Shown: positions 1 through 12,902 of the stretch, piece after piece | How the letters are laid out: each line of letters starts with the position of its first letter | Numbering within the stretch: position 1 is the stretch's first letter | NCBI GenBank assembly: GCA_016584305.1 | Contig: JACEEZ010018149.1 | Coordinates: 26,001 to 90,000, forward strand | Reading direction: 5' to 3' | From: Chionoecetes opilio | Lineage: Eukaryota; Arthropoda; Malacostraca; Decapoda; Majidae | DNA: 64,000 nucleotides | The notes under the pieces: generated by a model | What the model saw: the letters and a program-made list of their open reading frames with translations, nothing else | Database searches by the model: none | Told to the model about the DNA's origin: nothing | Program-made: the position numbers and the translations under genes

Positions 1-189
1 TTTCTTAGTTTTTTTTAATACTTTTTCTGGGATTTGATTTGGTTGGGGGTGAAAGGGGACGTGATTATTTTTTTTAGAGGGGGGCATTAAATTAAGAGGT
101 TGTTATACTATGCAGGTAAATTTTGTTCTTCTCTCTCTCTCTCGTACATCACGTCATCAGGCTAGGACAGTTTTCCCTCTACTGACAAC

Positions 190-720
190 AGGTGCGGGTG
201 TACAGCTATTCACTTCCTCCTCCTCCTCCTCTTCTTCCTCTTCTTCCTCTTCTTCCTCCTCCTCTTCTTCCTTCTCCTCCTCCTCTTCCTCTCCTCTCCT
301 CCTCCTCCTCCTCCTCCTCCTCCTCTTCCTCCTCCTCCTCCTCCTCCTCCTCTTCTTCCGTCTTCCTCCTCCTCCTGTCCCTCATGCTTGCTGCATATAT
401 ACCGTTGCCATCCACCCTCACTAAAACAACACACCCTCCTCCTCCTCCTCCTATGCCTCCTTCCTCACCTCCACCTAATTCCACCTTCCTCCTCCACCTC
501 CAGCTAACCACATGCCGCCGCCTCCTCCTCCTAATGACTGTATTCCTCTTCCACATAACTTCAGCTCCACCTCCTTCTCTTCCACCTAACTATACTTCTC
601 TTCTATAGTTACTTCAATAACCTCACTCCTCCTCCTACTTAAGTAACTATACTCGTAATACTTAACAACTTCATTTACTTTTCTTCTTCATCCTCCTCTT
701 CCTATTCCTCCTCCACACAA
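190..720. repeat. CCT/CTT pyrimidine-rich repeat tract
   Basis: The plus strand is an imperfect CCT/CTT trinucleotide tract, densest at 215-360, fading into CCA/CCT-rich sequence to about 720. Apparent open frames (poly-Ser, poly-Leu, poly-Glu) are products of the trinucleotide repeat. Bases 1-189 show nothing recognisable. Confidence 0.9.
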
Positions 721-731
721 CACCCACTCAA

Positions 732-937
732 TTAACCCTTGAGACCCAGAGCGTAATTTCCATCGTAATTTGGGTGCCATTAGACGATTTTTAGTGCATA
801 TAATCAATATTTTATAGATATGACCTGTTTAGTATCCTTGTCCATTAGCTAATTCGGTATATTCAGGTAGTTTTCGTAATTGTATGGCTAACATCAGACG
901 TTTCTATATAGCAAAGGAAAGATCTGGGTGTGAAGGG
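732..937. mobile_element. TTAA-flanked MITE, copy 1 (degenerate 3' end)
   Basis: It belongs to a family of about 210 bp found nine times in the window. It starts TTAACCCTTGAGACCCAGAG and ends in GATCTGGGTGTGAAGGG. The right TTAA is lost, so this copy looks decayed. Confidence 0.7.
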
Positions 938-1440
938 TCATGGTCAAATACTCAAAATACATCACCAAAGAAAAGAAAAAACAATGAAAACAAAAATTCT
1001 TAACATTGAAAAAAATACGCATTCACAAAACGCAGTAAAAAGTTATCACGCTTCAAAAAAACGACAATTTTTTTTTTTATAATAACGATAAATTGGGAGT
1101 TATTATACGCGTATTTTGCGATATTTAGTATATACGAAAGGCACGATAGAACTTCTTTTTTTATTTCCATGTATTTGTATTTGCATTGTAGGATAAAAAT
1201 ATATATAACCGTGAATAAATCCTTACGCTCATATCTACGTCAATAGGATTCTGGCAAAAAAGTTATCAAATGAATCTGAAACTTCACTAGATAGTAAAAT
1301 TTATGACTAGAAATTAAACAAAAACTAAACGAGCAGAAAAAAGACGTAATTACATAAATCTTTAAATGATTTCTTCTTCTCTTGGATTTTTCTATATATT
1401 TTCTCTCTCGAAGATTAACTAGTAATTAATGTTTTCTAAT
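938..1440. other. AT-rich sequence, nothing recognised
   Basis: AT-rich DNA with A and T runs and no coding signal on either strand. Confidence 0.6.
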
Positions 1441-1541
<101 letters not shown>

Positions 1542-1889
1542 GCAGTTTCTCTTCTTCTTTATCATACACAAGACTATTATTTCCTGCATAATCAAAAACA
1601 TTCAGCAATAGAGTCTACTTCGCTAATTTTTCTTTATAGCCCACTTTCTTATACTATTTATCAAACACAATATTAATACACACTTTTTATGCAAATCTTT
1701 ATGATCCCAATACTTCCTTTTATCTTCTTGAAATAGTGTCATGAAAGGATCAAATGACTTCGAACTTTCTATTTTTTCAAACTTTTTTTTTTTTTTTTTT
1801 TTAAACTTAATTTACACGTCAACAATCTTCTATTTAAGGCTAAGGGACAGATTCTCTCTCGGTCTTGTTCTTATCCATGTACGAACAAT

Positions 1890-1892
<3 letters not shown>

Positions 1893-1950
<58 letters not shown>

Positions 1951-1996
1951 CTTTTATCTTTTTCCTTCAGTTTTTATTCGCTCCATGTAAGCGTAT

Positions 1997-2086
<90 letters not shown>

Positions 2087-2138
2087 CGTTATCTTTTATC
2101 TTTTTCCTTCAGTTTTTATTCGCTCCATGTAAGCGTAT

Positions 2139-2197
<59 letters not shown>

Positions 2198-2210
2198 TAT
2201 CTTTTTCCTT
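1893..2210. repeat. (CT)n microsatellite in three blocks
   Basis: Three CT blocks are separated by near-identical spacers of about 60 bp containing TATCTTTTATCTTTTTCCTT, so the whole block-plus-spacer unit has been duplicated. Bases 1539-1892 hold only AT-rich sequence with a T run. Confidence 0.95.
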
Positions 2211-2289
2211 CAATTGTTATTCTCTCCATGTAAGCGTATGATAAAAATTATTCCTTCATTTCCGATATCATAAGTAGTATTATGGTAGT

Positions 2290-2500
2290 AATGTTTGTAC
2301 AACCATTACTATTACCACCACAACTACTATTTCTTCCCCTATTACTCATACTATTGCTACTACAACTATCACCACCACTTCAACCACCAACTAACCATCA
2401 CCAACCAACCTAATAATAACAACCATTTACCACCACAATCACCACCACAACCACAATTAAATAACCTATCACCACCTAAACCCCTTTAAAAACAACCAAA
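2290..2500. repeat. ACC/ACT trinucleotide-rich tract
   Basis: Imperfect ACC, ACT and CCA triplets. No gene signal. Confidence 0.7.
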
Positions 2501-2559
2501 AATCCATCGTGAGGTTATGAGGTTACTCCACTGTATATGAACCTCTTTTTTCACCACTC

Positions 2560-3279
2560 GAAGGTAATATAACACTGTGTATGTATTGGTAACCTCTCGA
2601 AACACACACTGCACTACAACCCACATAATATAACACTGTGTATGTATTTTTAACCTCTCCAACCCCAACTCCAACCCCGATAATATAAGACTGTTTATGT
2701 ATTGTTAACCTCTCGAACCCCAACTCCCACTCCAACCCCCATTTTATAACACTGTGTATGTATAAGACCATGTATTGTTAACCCCTCCTACCCTCAACCC
2801 CACTCCACAAAACTGTATATAACACTGTGTATGTATTGTTAACAACCCCAAGTTCCCAACCCACTCCATTCCACTCCCCACTCCACAAAACTGTCCACTC
2901 CACTCCCCACTCCACAAAACTGTCCACTCCACAAAACTGTATATAACACTGTGTATGTATTGTTAACAACCCCAAGTTCCCAACCCACTCCATTCCACTC
3001 CCCACTCCACAAAACTGTCCACTCCACTCCCCACTCCACAAAACTGTATATAACACTGTGTATGTATTGTTAACAACCCCAAGTTCCCAACCCACTCCAT
3101 TCCACTCCCCACTCCACAAAACTGTCCACTCCACTCCCCACTCACAAAACTGTCCACTCCACTCCCCACTCCACAAAACTGTCCACTCCACAAAACTGTA
3201 TATAACACTGTGTATGTATTGTTAACCACCTCAACCCCCATTCCCACTCCAATCCCCACTCCACAAAACTGTAGCACTC
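2560..3279. repeat. Complex minisatellite (GTGTATGTATTGTTAAC / CCACTCC)
   Basis: About eight irregular higher-order units combine the core ATAACACTGTGTATGTATTG with a variable number of CCACTCC-type subrepeats and ACAAAACTGT. Minus-strand Trp/Gly-rich frames come from the repeat. Confidence 0.9.
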
Positions 3280-3420
3280 ACGGACGAACCCCACCAGGCC
3301 GGCCCACTCCACCACTTCGTTAGCCAGACTGATGTAGTGGAGGAGACGGTGTAGCTATGTGAGGACACCAACACCACCACCACGTCCGGTTTAGCCACTC
3401 AGGTGATGACAATTATGGTG

Positions 3421-3760
3421 ATGATGAGAGTTGTTGTGATGGTAGGGGTAACGTATTGAATATAACAGTTACTCATCGCCACTACTGTCACTATCACTAT
3501 TGTTACTACTACTGCCGTTATGTTTTCTGCTATGGCGATGAGTTGAGTGTGATGGTAGAGGTAACGTATTGAATATAACAGTTACTCATCGCCACTACTG
3601 TCACTATCACTGCTGTTTCTACTACTGCTGTTATGTCTGCTGCAGTGACGTGTTTTTTTTGGATATAACAGTTATTCATCACTACTACTGTCACTACCAC
3701 TACTGTCACTATCACTGCCGTTACTATACTACTGTTATGTCTGCGGCAGTGGAGTCTTCG
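3421..3760. repeat. Three diverged ~105-bp tandem units with ACT triplets
   Basis: ATATAACAGTTACTCATC and CACTACTGTCACTATCAC recur at about 3462, 3575 and 3664. No gene. Confidence 0.75.
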
Positions 3761-3844
3761 TGTGTTTGAAGTAGTTATAAGTCCAGCTGAGGGGCTTGTA
3801 CTGATAACGACTAGAACAGCTCCTTTTATCTCTGGAGTGTTTGT

Positions 3845-4115
3845 GTGAGGGGGGGGGGGGGGGGGGTTGCATGTGTGTGTCTATGTATGTGTGTGTTTGT
3901 TTGTTTGTATGGTGTGTATGTGTGTGTGTTATAGGTGGTGGTTGTGGTGGTGTGTATGTGTGTGTTTGTTTGTATGGTGTGTGTGTGTATGTGTACGTAT
4001 GTGTGTATGTGTTATTGGTGGTGGTGGTGGTTGTGGTGGTGTATGGCAGTTTTGGAAGAAGGGCATATTTCAGAACACCTGCGCGCACACACACACACAT
4101 ACACACACACACGAC
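3845..4115. repeat. G run followed by GT/TGG and CA microsatellites
   Basis: A run of about 18 G at 3848-3866, then GT- and TGG-rich sequence, then a short CA tract near 4085-4112. Confidence 0.9.
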
Positions 4116-4206
4116 CTTCATTCTACATCTCGTGCCGGGGTAGTTATAGCATTCCACAGGTGTTGCTGAATTACCACACCGACTCGCTGCCATTCCATCA
4201 CTCATC

Positions 4207-6830
4207 GGGATGTTTTATTCGAGCGTGTGTGTATGAATGTATTCCTATGTATATTTGTGTTTATATTCGAGCGTGTGTGTATGAATGTATTCCTATGTTT
4301 GTTTATATTCGAGCATGTGTGTATGAATGTATTCCTATGTATATTTGTGTTTATATTCGAGCGTGTGTGTATGAATGTATTCCTATGTATATTTGTGTTT
4401 ATATTCGAGCGTGTGTGTATGAATGTATTCCTATGTATATTTGTGTTTATATTCGAGCATGTGTGTATGAATGTATTCCTATGTATATTTGTGTTTATAT
4501 TCGAGCATGTGTGTATGAATGTATTCCTATGTATATTTGTGTTTATATTCGAGCATGTGTGTATGAATGTATTCCTATGTATATTGTGTTTATATTCGAA
4601 GCGTGTGTGTGAATGTATCCTATGTATATTTGTTTATATTCAGCGTGTGGTATGAATGTATTCACTAAATTGTTTATATCGAGCTGTGTGTATGACACTG
4701 ATCCATGTCTCATATTCGAGCGTTGATAATGTATCCTATGTAATTTGTTATACTCGACGTGGTGTAATGATCCTATATTGTGTTATTCGAGCGTGTGTAT
4801 GAGGTAGTTACGGTATATGTGTTTATTTCGAAGCGTTATGAAGATTCCTACGATATTTGTGTTTATATCGAGCGTGAGACTTGTGTGATGAATGTATTCC
4901 TGATATTTGTGTTTATATCGGAGCAGTGGTATGAAGTATTCATATATACATGTTAATTCGAGTCGCCTGTGTAATGTATCCTACGTATATATTGTTTATA
5001 TACGACGTGTGTATGATGTATTCTAGTATATTGGTGTATATTCGAGCGTGTGTGTAGATGGTATCCTACGTATATGGTTATATTCAGCAGTGTGTATGAA
5101 TGATTCTACGTCATATTGTGTTTTATTCGAGCTGTGTGTATGACTGATCAGTGACGTTTTTTTATTTCGAGCGTGTGTGATAATGTATTTCCTATTTTGT
5201 ATTAATCGAGCGTGTGCTATGACTGTGTCCTATGTATATTATGTCTTACGGCAGTGTGTATGATTATCCTATGTATATTTGGTATTATATTCGAGCGAGG
5301 TGTATGATGTATCTAGTATATTTGCTGATATCGAGCATGCTTTATGATTCTATGTATATTGTGTTTAGTCGGAGCATGGGATGAGTATTCCTATGTATAT
5401 TGTGTTATATTCGAGCTGTGTGATGATGTATCCTAGTGTATATTTGTTTATATCGAGCGTGTGTGTATGATGTATTCCTATGTTTGTTATAGTTCGGAGC
5501 GTTGTGTGTATGATGTATGTCCTATGTTTGTTTTATCGAGCGTGTGTGTTGATGTTTATGTGTATTTCGTACGTGTGTGTATGATGTTCCTATGTATTTG
5601 GTGTGTTATATTGAGCGTGTGTGTATGAATGTATCATTTTGTGTATATGAAGGCATTGTTAGAACATGATCCTACGAATTTGTTTTTATATTCGGCGGTG
5701 TATGATATAGCATTCCTACAGGTTTTGTGTTTATATCGAGCGTGTGCTATTCATGTATTCACCACGGTATTTGTGTTTATATCGAGCGTGTGTATGAATG
5801 TATTCCTATGTTTGTTTATATTCGAGCATGTGTGTATGAATGTATTCCTATGTATATTTGTGTTTATATTCGAGCGTGTGTGTATGAATGTATTCCTATG
5901 TTTGTGTTTATATTCGAGCGTGTGTGTATGAATGTATTCCTTTATTTGTGTTTATATTCGAGCGTGTGTGTATGAATGTATTCCTATATTTGTTTATATT
6001 CGAGCTGTGTGTATGAATGTATTCCATATATTTGTGTTTATATTCGAGCGTGTGTGTATGAATGTATTCCTATATTTGTGTTTATATTCGAGCGTGTGTG
6101 TATGAATGTATTCCTTGTATTTGTGTTTATATTCGAGCGGTGTGTATGAATGTATTCCTATATTGTGTTTATATTCGAGCGTGTGTGTATGAATGTATTC
6201 CTATATTTGTGTTTATATTCGAGCGTGTGTGATGAATGTATTCCTTTATTTGTGTTTATATTCGAGCGTGTGTGTATGAATGTATTCCTATATTTGTGTT
6301 TATATTCGAGCGTGTGTGTATGAATGTATTCCTTTATTTGTGTTTATATTCGAGCGTGTGTGTATGAATGTATTCCTATATTTGTGTTTATATTCGAGCG
6401 TGGTGTATGAATGTATTCCTATTATATTTGTGTTTATATTCGAGCGTGTGTGTATGAATGTATTCCTTTATTTGTGTTTATATTCGAGCGTGTGTGTATG
6501 AATGTATTCCTATATTTGTGTTTATATTCGAGCGTGTGTGTATGAATGTATTCCTATATTTGTGTTTATATTCGAGCGTGTGTATGAATGTATTCCTATA
6601 TTTGTGTTTATATTCGAGCGTGTGTATGAATGTATTCCTATATTTGTGTTTATATTCGAGCGTGTGTGTATGAATGTATTCCTATATTTGTGTTTATATT
6701 CGAGCGTGTGTGTATGAATGTATTCCTATATTTGTGTTTATATTCGAGCGTGTGTGTATGAATGTATTCCTATATTTGTGTTTATATTCGAGCGTGTGTG
6801 TATGAATGTATTCCTATATTTATGTGCCTA
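4207..6830. repeat. 48-bp / 44-bp minisatellite with a corrupted centre
   Basis: The unit contains TATTCGAGCGTGTGTGTATG and GAATGTATTCCTATG. From 4207 to about 4600 the period is 48 bp, giving phantom 16-residue peptide repeats. From about 5770 to 6830 it is 44 bp. Between them (4600-5770) every unit is recognisable but carries scattered single-base deletions. See findings for the interpretation. Confidence 0.95.
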
Positions 6831-7130
6831 AAGGGTGGCGAGGCATCACATATCACTGCCTTCTACCATCATCACTACTATCAATTCATGCCACTGTTGT
6901 TATATTATATGTAAACTTCTTTTTTATACATTTAACTCATGTTGGAAATTCTATAGTGTCACTCTTTACTATAGTGTTACTGGGTGTAGTACCTAGGTGT
7001 CTGAACAGATGTACTGAACTGATGTACTGTATTGTTTTCAGTTTTTGTAAAGTCAGTGTTGAATACGTACGCGAAAAAAAGTTATATATATAATGTATAC
7101 TTTTTTGCAGCGTTTTGTGAATTTGTATTT
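6831..7130. other. AT-rich spacer, nothing recognised
   Basis: Non-repetitive AT-rich sequence between two minisatellites. No convincing coding signal. Confidence 0.5.
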
Positions 7131-7136
7131 TTTTTT

Positions 7137-7610
7137 GTTTGGAATGATTTTTTTCATTGTTATTGTTTGGAATTATTTTTTCATCTGTTATTGTTTGGAA
7201 TTATTTTTTTCATCTGTTATTGTTTGGAACTATTTTTTCTTATTGTTTGATTATTTGAATTTTTTTTCATCTGTTATTGTTTGGAATTATTTTTTCATCT
7301 GTTATTGTTTGGAATTATTTTTTCATCTGTTATTGTTTGGAATTATTTTTTTCATCTGTTATTGTTTGGAATTATTTTTTTCATCTGTTATTGTTTGGAA
7401 TTATTTTTTCATCTGTTATTGTTTGGAATTATTGTTTTTTGATTTTTTGAATTATTTTGTTGCATTTGGATTTTTTGGAATTTTTGTTCATCTGTTATTT
7501 GTTTGGAATTATTTTGTATTAGTTTTTTTGAATTATTTTTTAATTGTTATTGTTTGGAATTATTTTTTTCATTATTTGTTTGAATTTTTTTATCTGTTAT
7601 TATTTTTTAT
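7137..7610. repeat. ~28-bp AT-rich minisatellite
   Basis: Fifteen or more units of TTATTGTTTGGAATTATTTT plus TTTCATCTG, with T-run length variation. Confidence 0.93.
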
Positions 7611-7619
7611 ATACATTTG

Positions 7620-8335
7620 AATTAGTTTTGCGATGGTTTATTGAGTGGATGTTTTGTGTGATGGAATAGGTTAGGTTATGTGTTTTATGCTTTTATTTGA
7701 GTTTTTAACCTTTGATGTTCCTATTAGCAATTTTTTTATTGTACAGCTTTGGGGATTAGTACTTGTAACATGTATATGGAGATACGCATCTGCGCACATG
7801 TTAAATTCCACAACTCCCTGCCTTAATTACAAGGGAAGGTTGTTTATCTCTAGCTAACTCACTTTTTTCTTCTAGCACTGTCCTGGTTCTCCAACTCTGT
7901 AACATAATTTGAAAACTATTTCTGTTATCTGTCATACCAGTGATTACTTCTCTGCCCTTCTCCCATTACTTTTTCTCTGATCGTGAATTGATGGTTGCGA
8001 AGGACAAGTGAAAATGGAAAAAATAGTTGTCGTTGATATTGGTTGCGAAGAATAGTTAATTGGACAAATGAAAAAAATCGTAGTAAGTACTTAATTGTTG
8101 GAATATTTTTACAGATTGGAAAAGAAAAAATTCTCAAATACTTATTAAGGTTGATTTTTGACAAGAAAAGAATATTAAAAACTTTTAATCTATATTTAGG
8201 TGAGAATTCAAGTAATGAATGGAAATAAATATTTTCACTGTTCAAATTGAATAATTTTTTCTCTTGTATCTGAAGCTGTTGATTCTCTCTAAGTTGATTC
8301 TACTCAATGTTAGTTCCATTCCATTTTCATTTTAT
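7620..8335. other. AT-rich sequence with a short imperfect duplication
   Basis: A GGTTGCGAAG...GACAA(G/A)TGAAAA segment occurs twice (about 7993 and 8040). Nothing else is recognised. Confidence 0.5.
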
Positions 8336-8575
8336 TGTTGGTATTTTCACCACACTGCTAATCCTTCCATATCTCGACCTGACCTTTCGTTTGAATTTTT
8401 TTCTTCATCCGTAGGTGTCAGGTCTTGAGTAAACGTGTCCCCCTTTATAAGTAGCTCGTTGCAGAGCAGGGTTAGTTAGAGTACTACTGTTATCATCACA
8501 AGCTTGTCCAGCAGTCCAATAATTACCTCACCTGGGTTTTTTTATCAACCATGTAGCTTAACCAAGGGTCCTACA
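8336..8575 (+). repeat. Left LTR of the TRIM-like element
   Basis: TGT...ACA repeat with a TATA-like CCCCTTTATAAG at about 8440, then the shared GCAGGGTTAGTTAGAG core and ATCAACCATGTAGCT near the end. It matches 9708-9960. Confidence 0.65.
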
Positions 8576-9707
8576 TTCTGTGACGACTAGGGTAGTACGA
8601 CACCTAGGGGGGGGGCTGCCCCTCGCCCCCATCACGCCTCGCCACCCGCCTGCAGCAACACGCGCGCCTACCACGCCGCATGCGCACGCCTGCGGCCTGC
8701 ACCTCGCCTTCGCACTCATACCAACTCACAGGCTGCGTCCACTTCTGCACACTACGCCTCACGCTGCCTGCCCCTCGCAGCCCCATCTCAGCGTGCTGCC
8801 CTAGGCTCACCTCACAACCACCCAGCCCTGCGCGCTGCCACAGCAACCCGGCGCCACTGCTCTCCACCCATCTCAGCGCACCCACACACGCCCTCCTGTG
8901 GCTTGTGTCCCACGCCCTACCACCCAGCCCTGCCGACGCCGCCCCTGCCGCCGCCCCTGGCGCCACCCTTGCCGCCGCCCCTGGTGCTGCCCCTCGCCGC
9001 CGTCACCGTCACCAGCGCCACTAGCCGCCCACGCCCACGGCCCAGCATGCTGCCACCACGCTAAGCCTGACGAAGCCATCTAAGGGCACCATCAGCCCAG
9101 TCTCCTGCCGCCAAAGTGCTAATCCTCATCCCTGCTCCTACGCTGCTTCCTGCGGCCCCATCCTGCGTCCTGCAGCCTCCTGCTACCAGCAAGGCCCTGC
9201 AACGCACGGGCACCGCATCCCGCCGCCCGCCCTTGCCTCCTGCCGCCACGTGCTACTCCTCGTCCTCCGCTGACTCCTGCTGCCTGCTGCCTCACGCTGC
9301 GTCCTGCAGCCTTCCGCTGCCTCCAGCAAGGCCCTGCAACGCACGGGCACTGCATAGCAACACAAGCTATCTTGGGAGCCGATTGCCTTGGACACTTCGC
9401 TTTCCCACGAAGACACCTTGCATCGCAAGCCTCCCTCCAGATCTTGTGACAGCAATCACAGCAGCAGCGATCCTCGGCACCTCCTATCTAATCTTGCAGC
9501 TACCGCTGCAACGTGAAGACTGGACAGCCGCCCTACCTGCATTCCCTTCCCCTCGGCACCTCCTATCTAATCTTGCAGCTACCGCTCCAACGTGAAGACT
9601 GGACAGTTGCCCTACCTACATTACCTCGGCACTTGGCACCTCTGTTTTTTTTTTTCATAAGTTTTATATGTATAATATTTTTTTTTTTTTTTGAGGAAGG
9701 AGAGTAC

Positions 9708-9960
9708 TGTGGTGAGTCACACCACACCTGGCTAATCCTCCAGTAGTCTCGACCTGACCCTCCTTCTTAATCTCGACCTCAGCCGTCAGGTGTCAGGTCT
9801 TGAGTATCGGGGCCCCCTTTATAAAGAGCCTCGTGCAGAGGCAGGGTTAGTTAGAGCTCAACCACTGTACCACACACAAGCTCTGTCCACAGTCTCCAAT
9901 AAATCAACCATCAACCCTGGGTGTCTATTTATCAACCATGTAGCTGACAAGGTCACTACA
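9708..9960 (+). repeat. Right LTR of the TRIM-like element
   Basis: It shares GGTGTCAGGTCTTGAGTA, CCCTTTATAAAG (TATA box-like), CAGGGTTAGTTAGAG and ATCAACCATGTAGCT with the left copy. It also has AATAAA near 9899, a plausible retroelement polyadenylation signal. Confidence 0.65.
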
Positions 9961-10110
9961 ATATACTGGACAAAATGAATAAATAAATACAATCCATTAC
10001 CACAGTTCAGCCTTATTGGTAATTCATTAGCAACGTTAGAGTGGAAGGGGATAGCAAAAGGAAGCGATTCATGTACTAGTGAATTCTGCCAAACTGGTGA
10101 CATTATATAC

Positions 10111-10335
10111 ATGAATTTAGAAGTTAGTCAAGAGCAATATATATGTGTACTTTCCTGATATTTCCTTCCCTTCAAGACCACCTCAACCCACGATGTGAGT
10201 CTGTCTGGTAACGCTCAAAATATACATGATTTTTTTCAGAAGTTAGTCAAAAGCAATATATGTAGTACCTTTTATATGTCTACCCTTCTGGTTCAGCTCA
10301 GTCCATGATGTAAGCTTGTCTTGGTAACGCTCAAG
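10111..10335. repeat. Direct duplication of ~110 bp
   Basis: AGAAGTTAGTCAA(G/A)AGCAATATAT...CTGGTAACGCTCAA occurs twice in tandem with divergence. 10336-10605 shows nothing. Confidence 0.7.
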
Positions 10336-10605
10336 CTTCAAGTACAATGACAAGTGCTAGATCAATGACTTTTAATAAGGATAGATGGTCAGTTGATCTT
10401 GGAAAAGTGACTCTGTGACGACCTGCCAAACACAGACACAGATAAAACAGTGAGGGTTGTATCCCCACATCCTGCCAACACCAGCAAAGAGTACCACCAG
10501 ATGGAAACATTATCTGTATGCGAGCCACCACCTAATAAAGACACACTCCCATATCACAACTTTCCTGTCACATGATTTCCTGTTACATGTACCCATTGCC
10601 TTCCT

Positions 10606-10812
10606 TTAACCCCTTCACGCCCAGATCTTTCCTTGGCTATATGAAGTCTTCTGTTGTTAGCCTAAAAATTACGAAAAAAGTAACTTAATGTACTAAATTA
10701 GCTAGTGCACAAGGATACTAAACAGGTCATATCTATAAAATGTTTCTTATAGTCATTGAAATCGTCTCATGATGGTTCTATTACAATGAAAATTTGGGTC
10801 TCGAGGGGTTAA
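10606..10812. mobile_element. TTAA-flanked MITE, copy 2
   Basis: TTAACCCCTTCACGCCCAGA at the left and CTCGAGGGGTTAA at the right. The imperfect terminal inverted repeats bracket an AT-rich core with GATACTAAACAGGTCATATC. Confidence 0.8.
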
Positions 10813-11394
10813 ACAACGTTAAACAAACCCACTGGTGTTATTTTGATGATATGGTGTAAATAAAAGAAACATGCAAGCGATGGTTAGTTAGTTGGTTACA
10901 AATGAAGGAATGTATATTATGTTGTTTTATCTTTTTTTCCTTTATGCCTTCGGGTGAAAATGTATTATTACTATTATTATTATTAACAAAGTGGTGCATA
11001 TTATATAAGCCTTGGGAGGTGAATTGTACAGACAGAGGCACTGATGATAAGTCAAGATAATAAGACAAAGACTTGTTAGCGATGACTGGGGTGTTTTGGC
11101 CTTTGTGTTATTATGCACGTGTTTTTTTGTGAAGCGTAAAGTCCTGTACGAATATGATAATGATGATGATAATAATAATAATAATGAATTTGGTAATAAG
11201 TACAAATAAAATATCATATCATAAGATCAGAACATACTGCATCAAATTAATAAAAGAAAAATATTCATGTTCTTTTACGGTCTGTATGACATTGTCTCCT
11301 GAATACAAGTGATGTCCAAGGTGAGAAGTGTGTACCTGAAGACCTTGCCACACCACCTTAACGCACACCAGGGAGGAACTATTAGACAAAGCAG
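10813..11394. other. AT-rich sequence with short ATT/ATG repeats
   Basis: Contains small ATT (10970-10985) and GAT/AAT (11155-11185) runs. No coding signal. Confidence 0.5.
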
Positions 11395-12460
11395 CAACCC
11401 CACACCACCATGTTAGCTGAATGAGAGAGCAGAAGGCTTACATCTACATAGAACTAAATTCCTTCCTACTCCTTATGAAAACAAAGCAACCATTACCAAA
11501 AAAACAGCAACCCACACCACCATGTTAGCTTCATATAATAGTCATTCTTCATACAATGCCATTACAATAGTTATCACCATTAAGACAAAATTCAAAATAT
11601 TTTCCCTCTCCAATCATATTTTTTTCCCACTTTCTATTTATCCTTTCTAGTCTATTGAGATGAAGACTGGAAATAGAAATAGGAAGCTTAATGAAAGAGA
11701 AAAAGGCATAAATCTACATAGAACACGACTCCTTCTTACTCCTAATGAAAACAAATCCATCATTACCTTTAAAAGCAACAATCCACACCAACCTGTTAGC
11801 TTAATGAGAGAAAAAGGCTTAAATCTACATAGTATAACTTAATTCCTTCCTACTCCTTATGAAAACAACTCAATCATTACCAAAAAATCAGCAATTCACA
11901 GCATTATGTTAGCTCAATTAAAGAGAAAAAGACATAAACCTACATAGAACATGACTCCTTCCAACTCCTTATGAAAACAAATCTACCATTACCAAAAAAA
12001 AGAAAAAATTCCACAGCATCATTTTAGCTTAATGAGAGAAAAACCACAAATCTGCATCGAACAAGACTCCTTCCTTCCTACTCCTTACGAAAACAAATCC
12101 ACCATTACCAAAAACGCAGCAACCCACACCACCATGTTAGCTTAATGAGATGTATTCCTGATGAAAACAAATCCACCATTACCAAAAAAAACAGCAATTC
12201 ACAGCATCATATTAGCTTAATGAAAGAGAAAAAGGCTTAAATCTACATAAAACAAGACTTCTTCCTACTCCTAATGACAACAAACCCACCATTACCCATT
12301 GTGTGTGCTATGAGGGAAGTTGGTGGCCAGCTTTCATACCTACAATAATTTTATCGCCATTAAGACTAACATTAAAAATAACCTCACTCTTATCACAGTT
12401 CTTTCCCACTTTCTATTTTTTCTCTCCCGTCTATTGATAAGAAGACTGGAAATAGAATGT
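11395..12460. repeat. Higher-order tandem repeat, ~110-bp units
   Basis: Roughly eight diverged units carry ACCACCATGTTAGCTTAATG, AAATCTACATAGAACA and ACAAATCCACCATTACCAAA. Two of them end in a longer module (CCCACTTTCTATTT...GAAGACTGGAAATAGAA at about 11627-11676 and 12405-12456), suggesting a nested repeat structure. Confidence 0.85.
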
Positions 12461-12496
12461 GACGAGGGTAGTGGGTAGTGGTGAGGCGTATTACTC

Positions 12497-12707
12497 TTAA
12501 CACCATGAGACCCAGAACGTAATTTCCATTGTAATTTAGCTACCGTAAGACGATTTTTAGTGAATATAAGAATATAATATAGATATGACCTGTTTAGTAT
12601 CCTTGTCCACTAACTAATTTGGTATTTTCAGTTACTTTTCATTATTCTATGGATCGACAACATAGATTTTGTATAGCAAAGGAAAGATCTGGGCGTGAAG
12701 GGGTTAA
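12497..12707. mobile_element. TTAA-flanked MITE, copy 3
   Basis: Flanked by TTAA on both sides. Terminal motifs are ATGAGACCCAGAACG and AGATCTGGGCGTGAAGGGG. Confidence 0.8.
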
Positions 12708-12837
12708 TATCTGTCCATCTCTCTGTGTATTTACAATGTTAGATGAAAGAGACACAAAACTTTAAATGTGATCCCTTTGTAGGATTTTTTTTTTAACCAT
12801 ATCCTATCTTGACTGATGCTTATTCATTGCCTCCACA

Positions 12838-12902
12838 CATAAGAACATAAGAAAATAAGGAAGCTACAAGAGGCCGTGAGACCGTGGTAGTTCCTGTAGC
12901 AT
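12838..12902 (-). mobile_element. Truncated 3' tail of a CR1-like LINE
   Basis: ACATAAGAACATAAGAAAAT...GGAAGCTACAAGAGGCCGTGAG is the reverse complement of the 3' tail that follows the RT remnant at 31418-31640. It recurs at least eight times in the window, consistent with extreme 5' truncation. Confidence 0.7.

Larger units (their letters stand above)
8336..9960 (+). mobile_element. Non-autonomous LTR retroelement (TRIM-like)
   Basis: Two direct repeats of 240 and 253 bp both begin TGT and end ACA. A purine-rich tract, GAGGAAGGAGAG, stands just before the second, as a polypurine primer should. The interior is only about 1.1 kb, unusually GC-rich, and has no gag, protease, RT or integrase, so the element could only move in trans. 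It contains a local tandem duplication around 9478-9610 (core TCTAATCTTGCAGCTACCGC). The repeats have diverged noticeably and no clear 5-bp target duplication is visible (TTTAT against ATATA), so it is old or rearranged. Confidence 0.65.

Noticed and set aside
8580..9600. Several GC-rich frames of 60-160 codons
   Set aside because: They lie in the interior of an LTR element, overlap on all frames, and show no domain or retroviral protein similarity.
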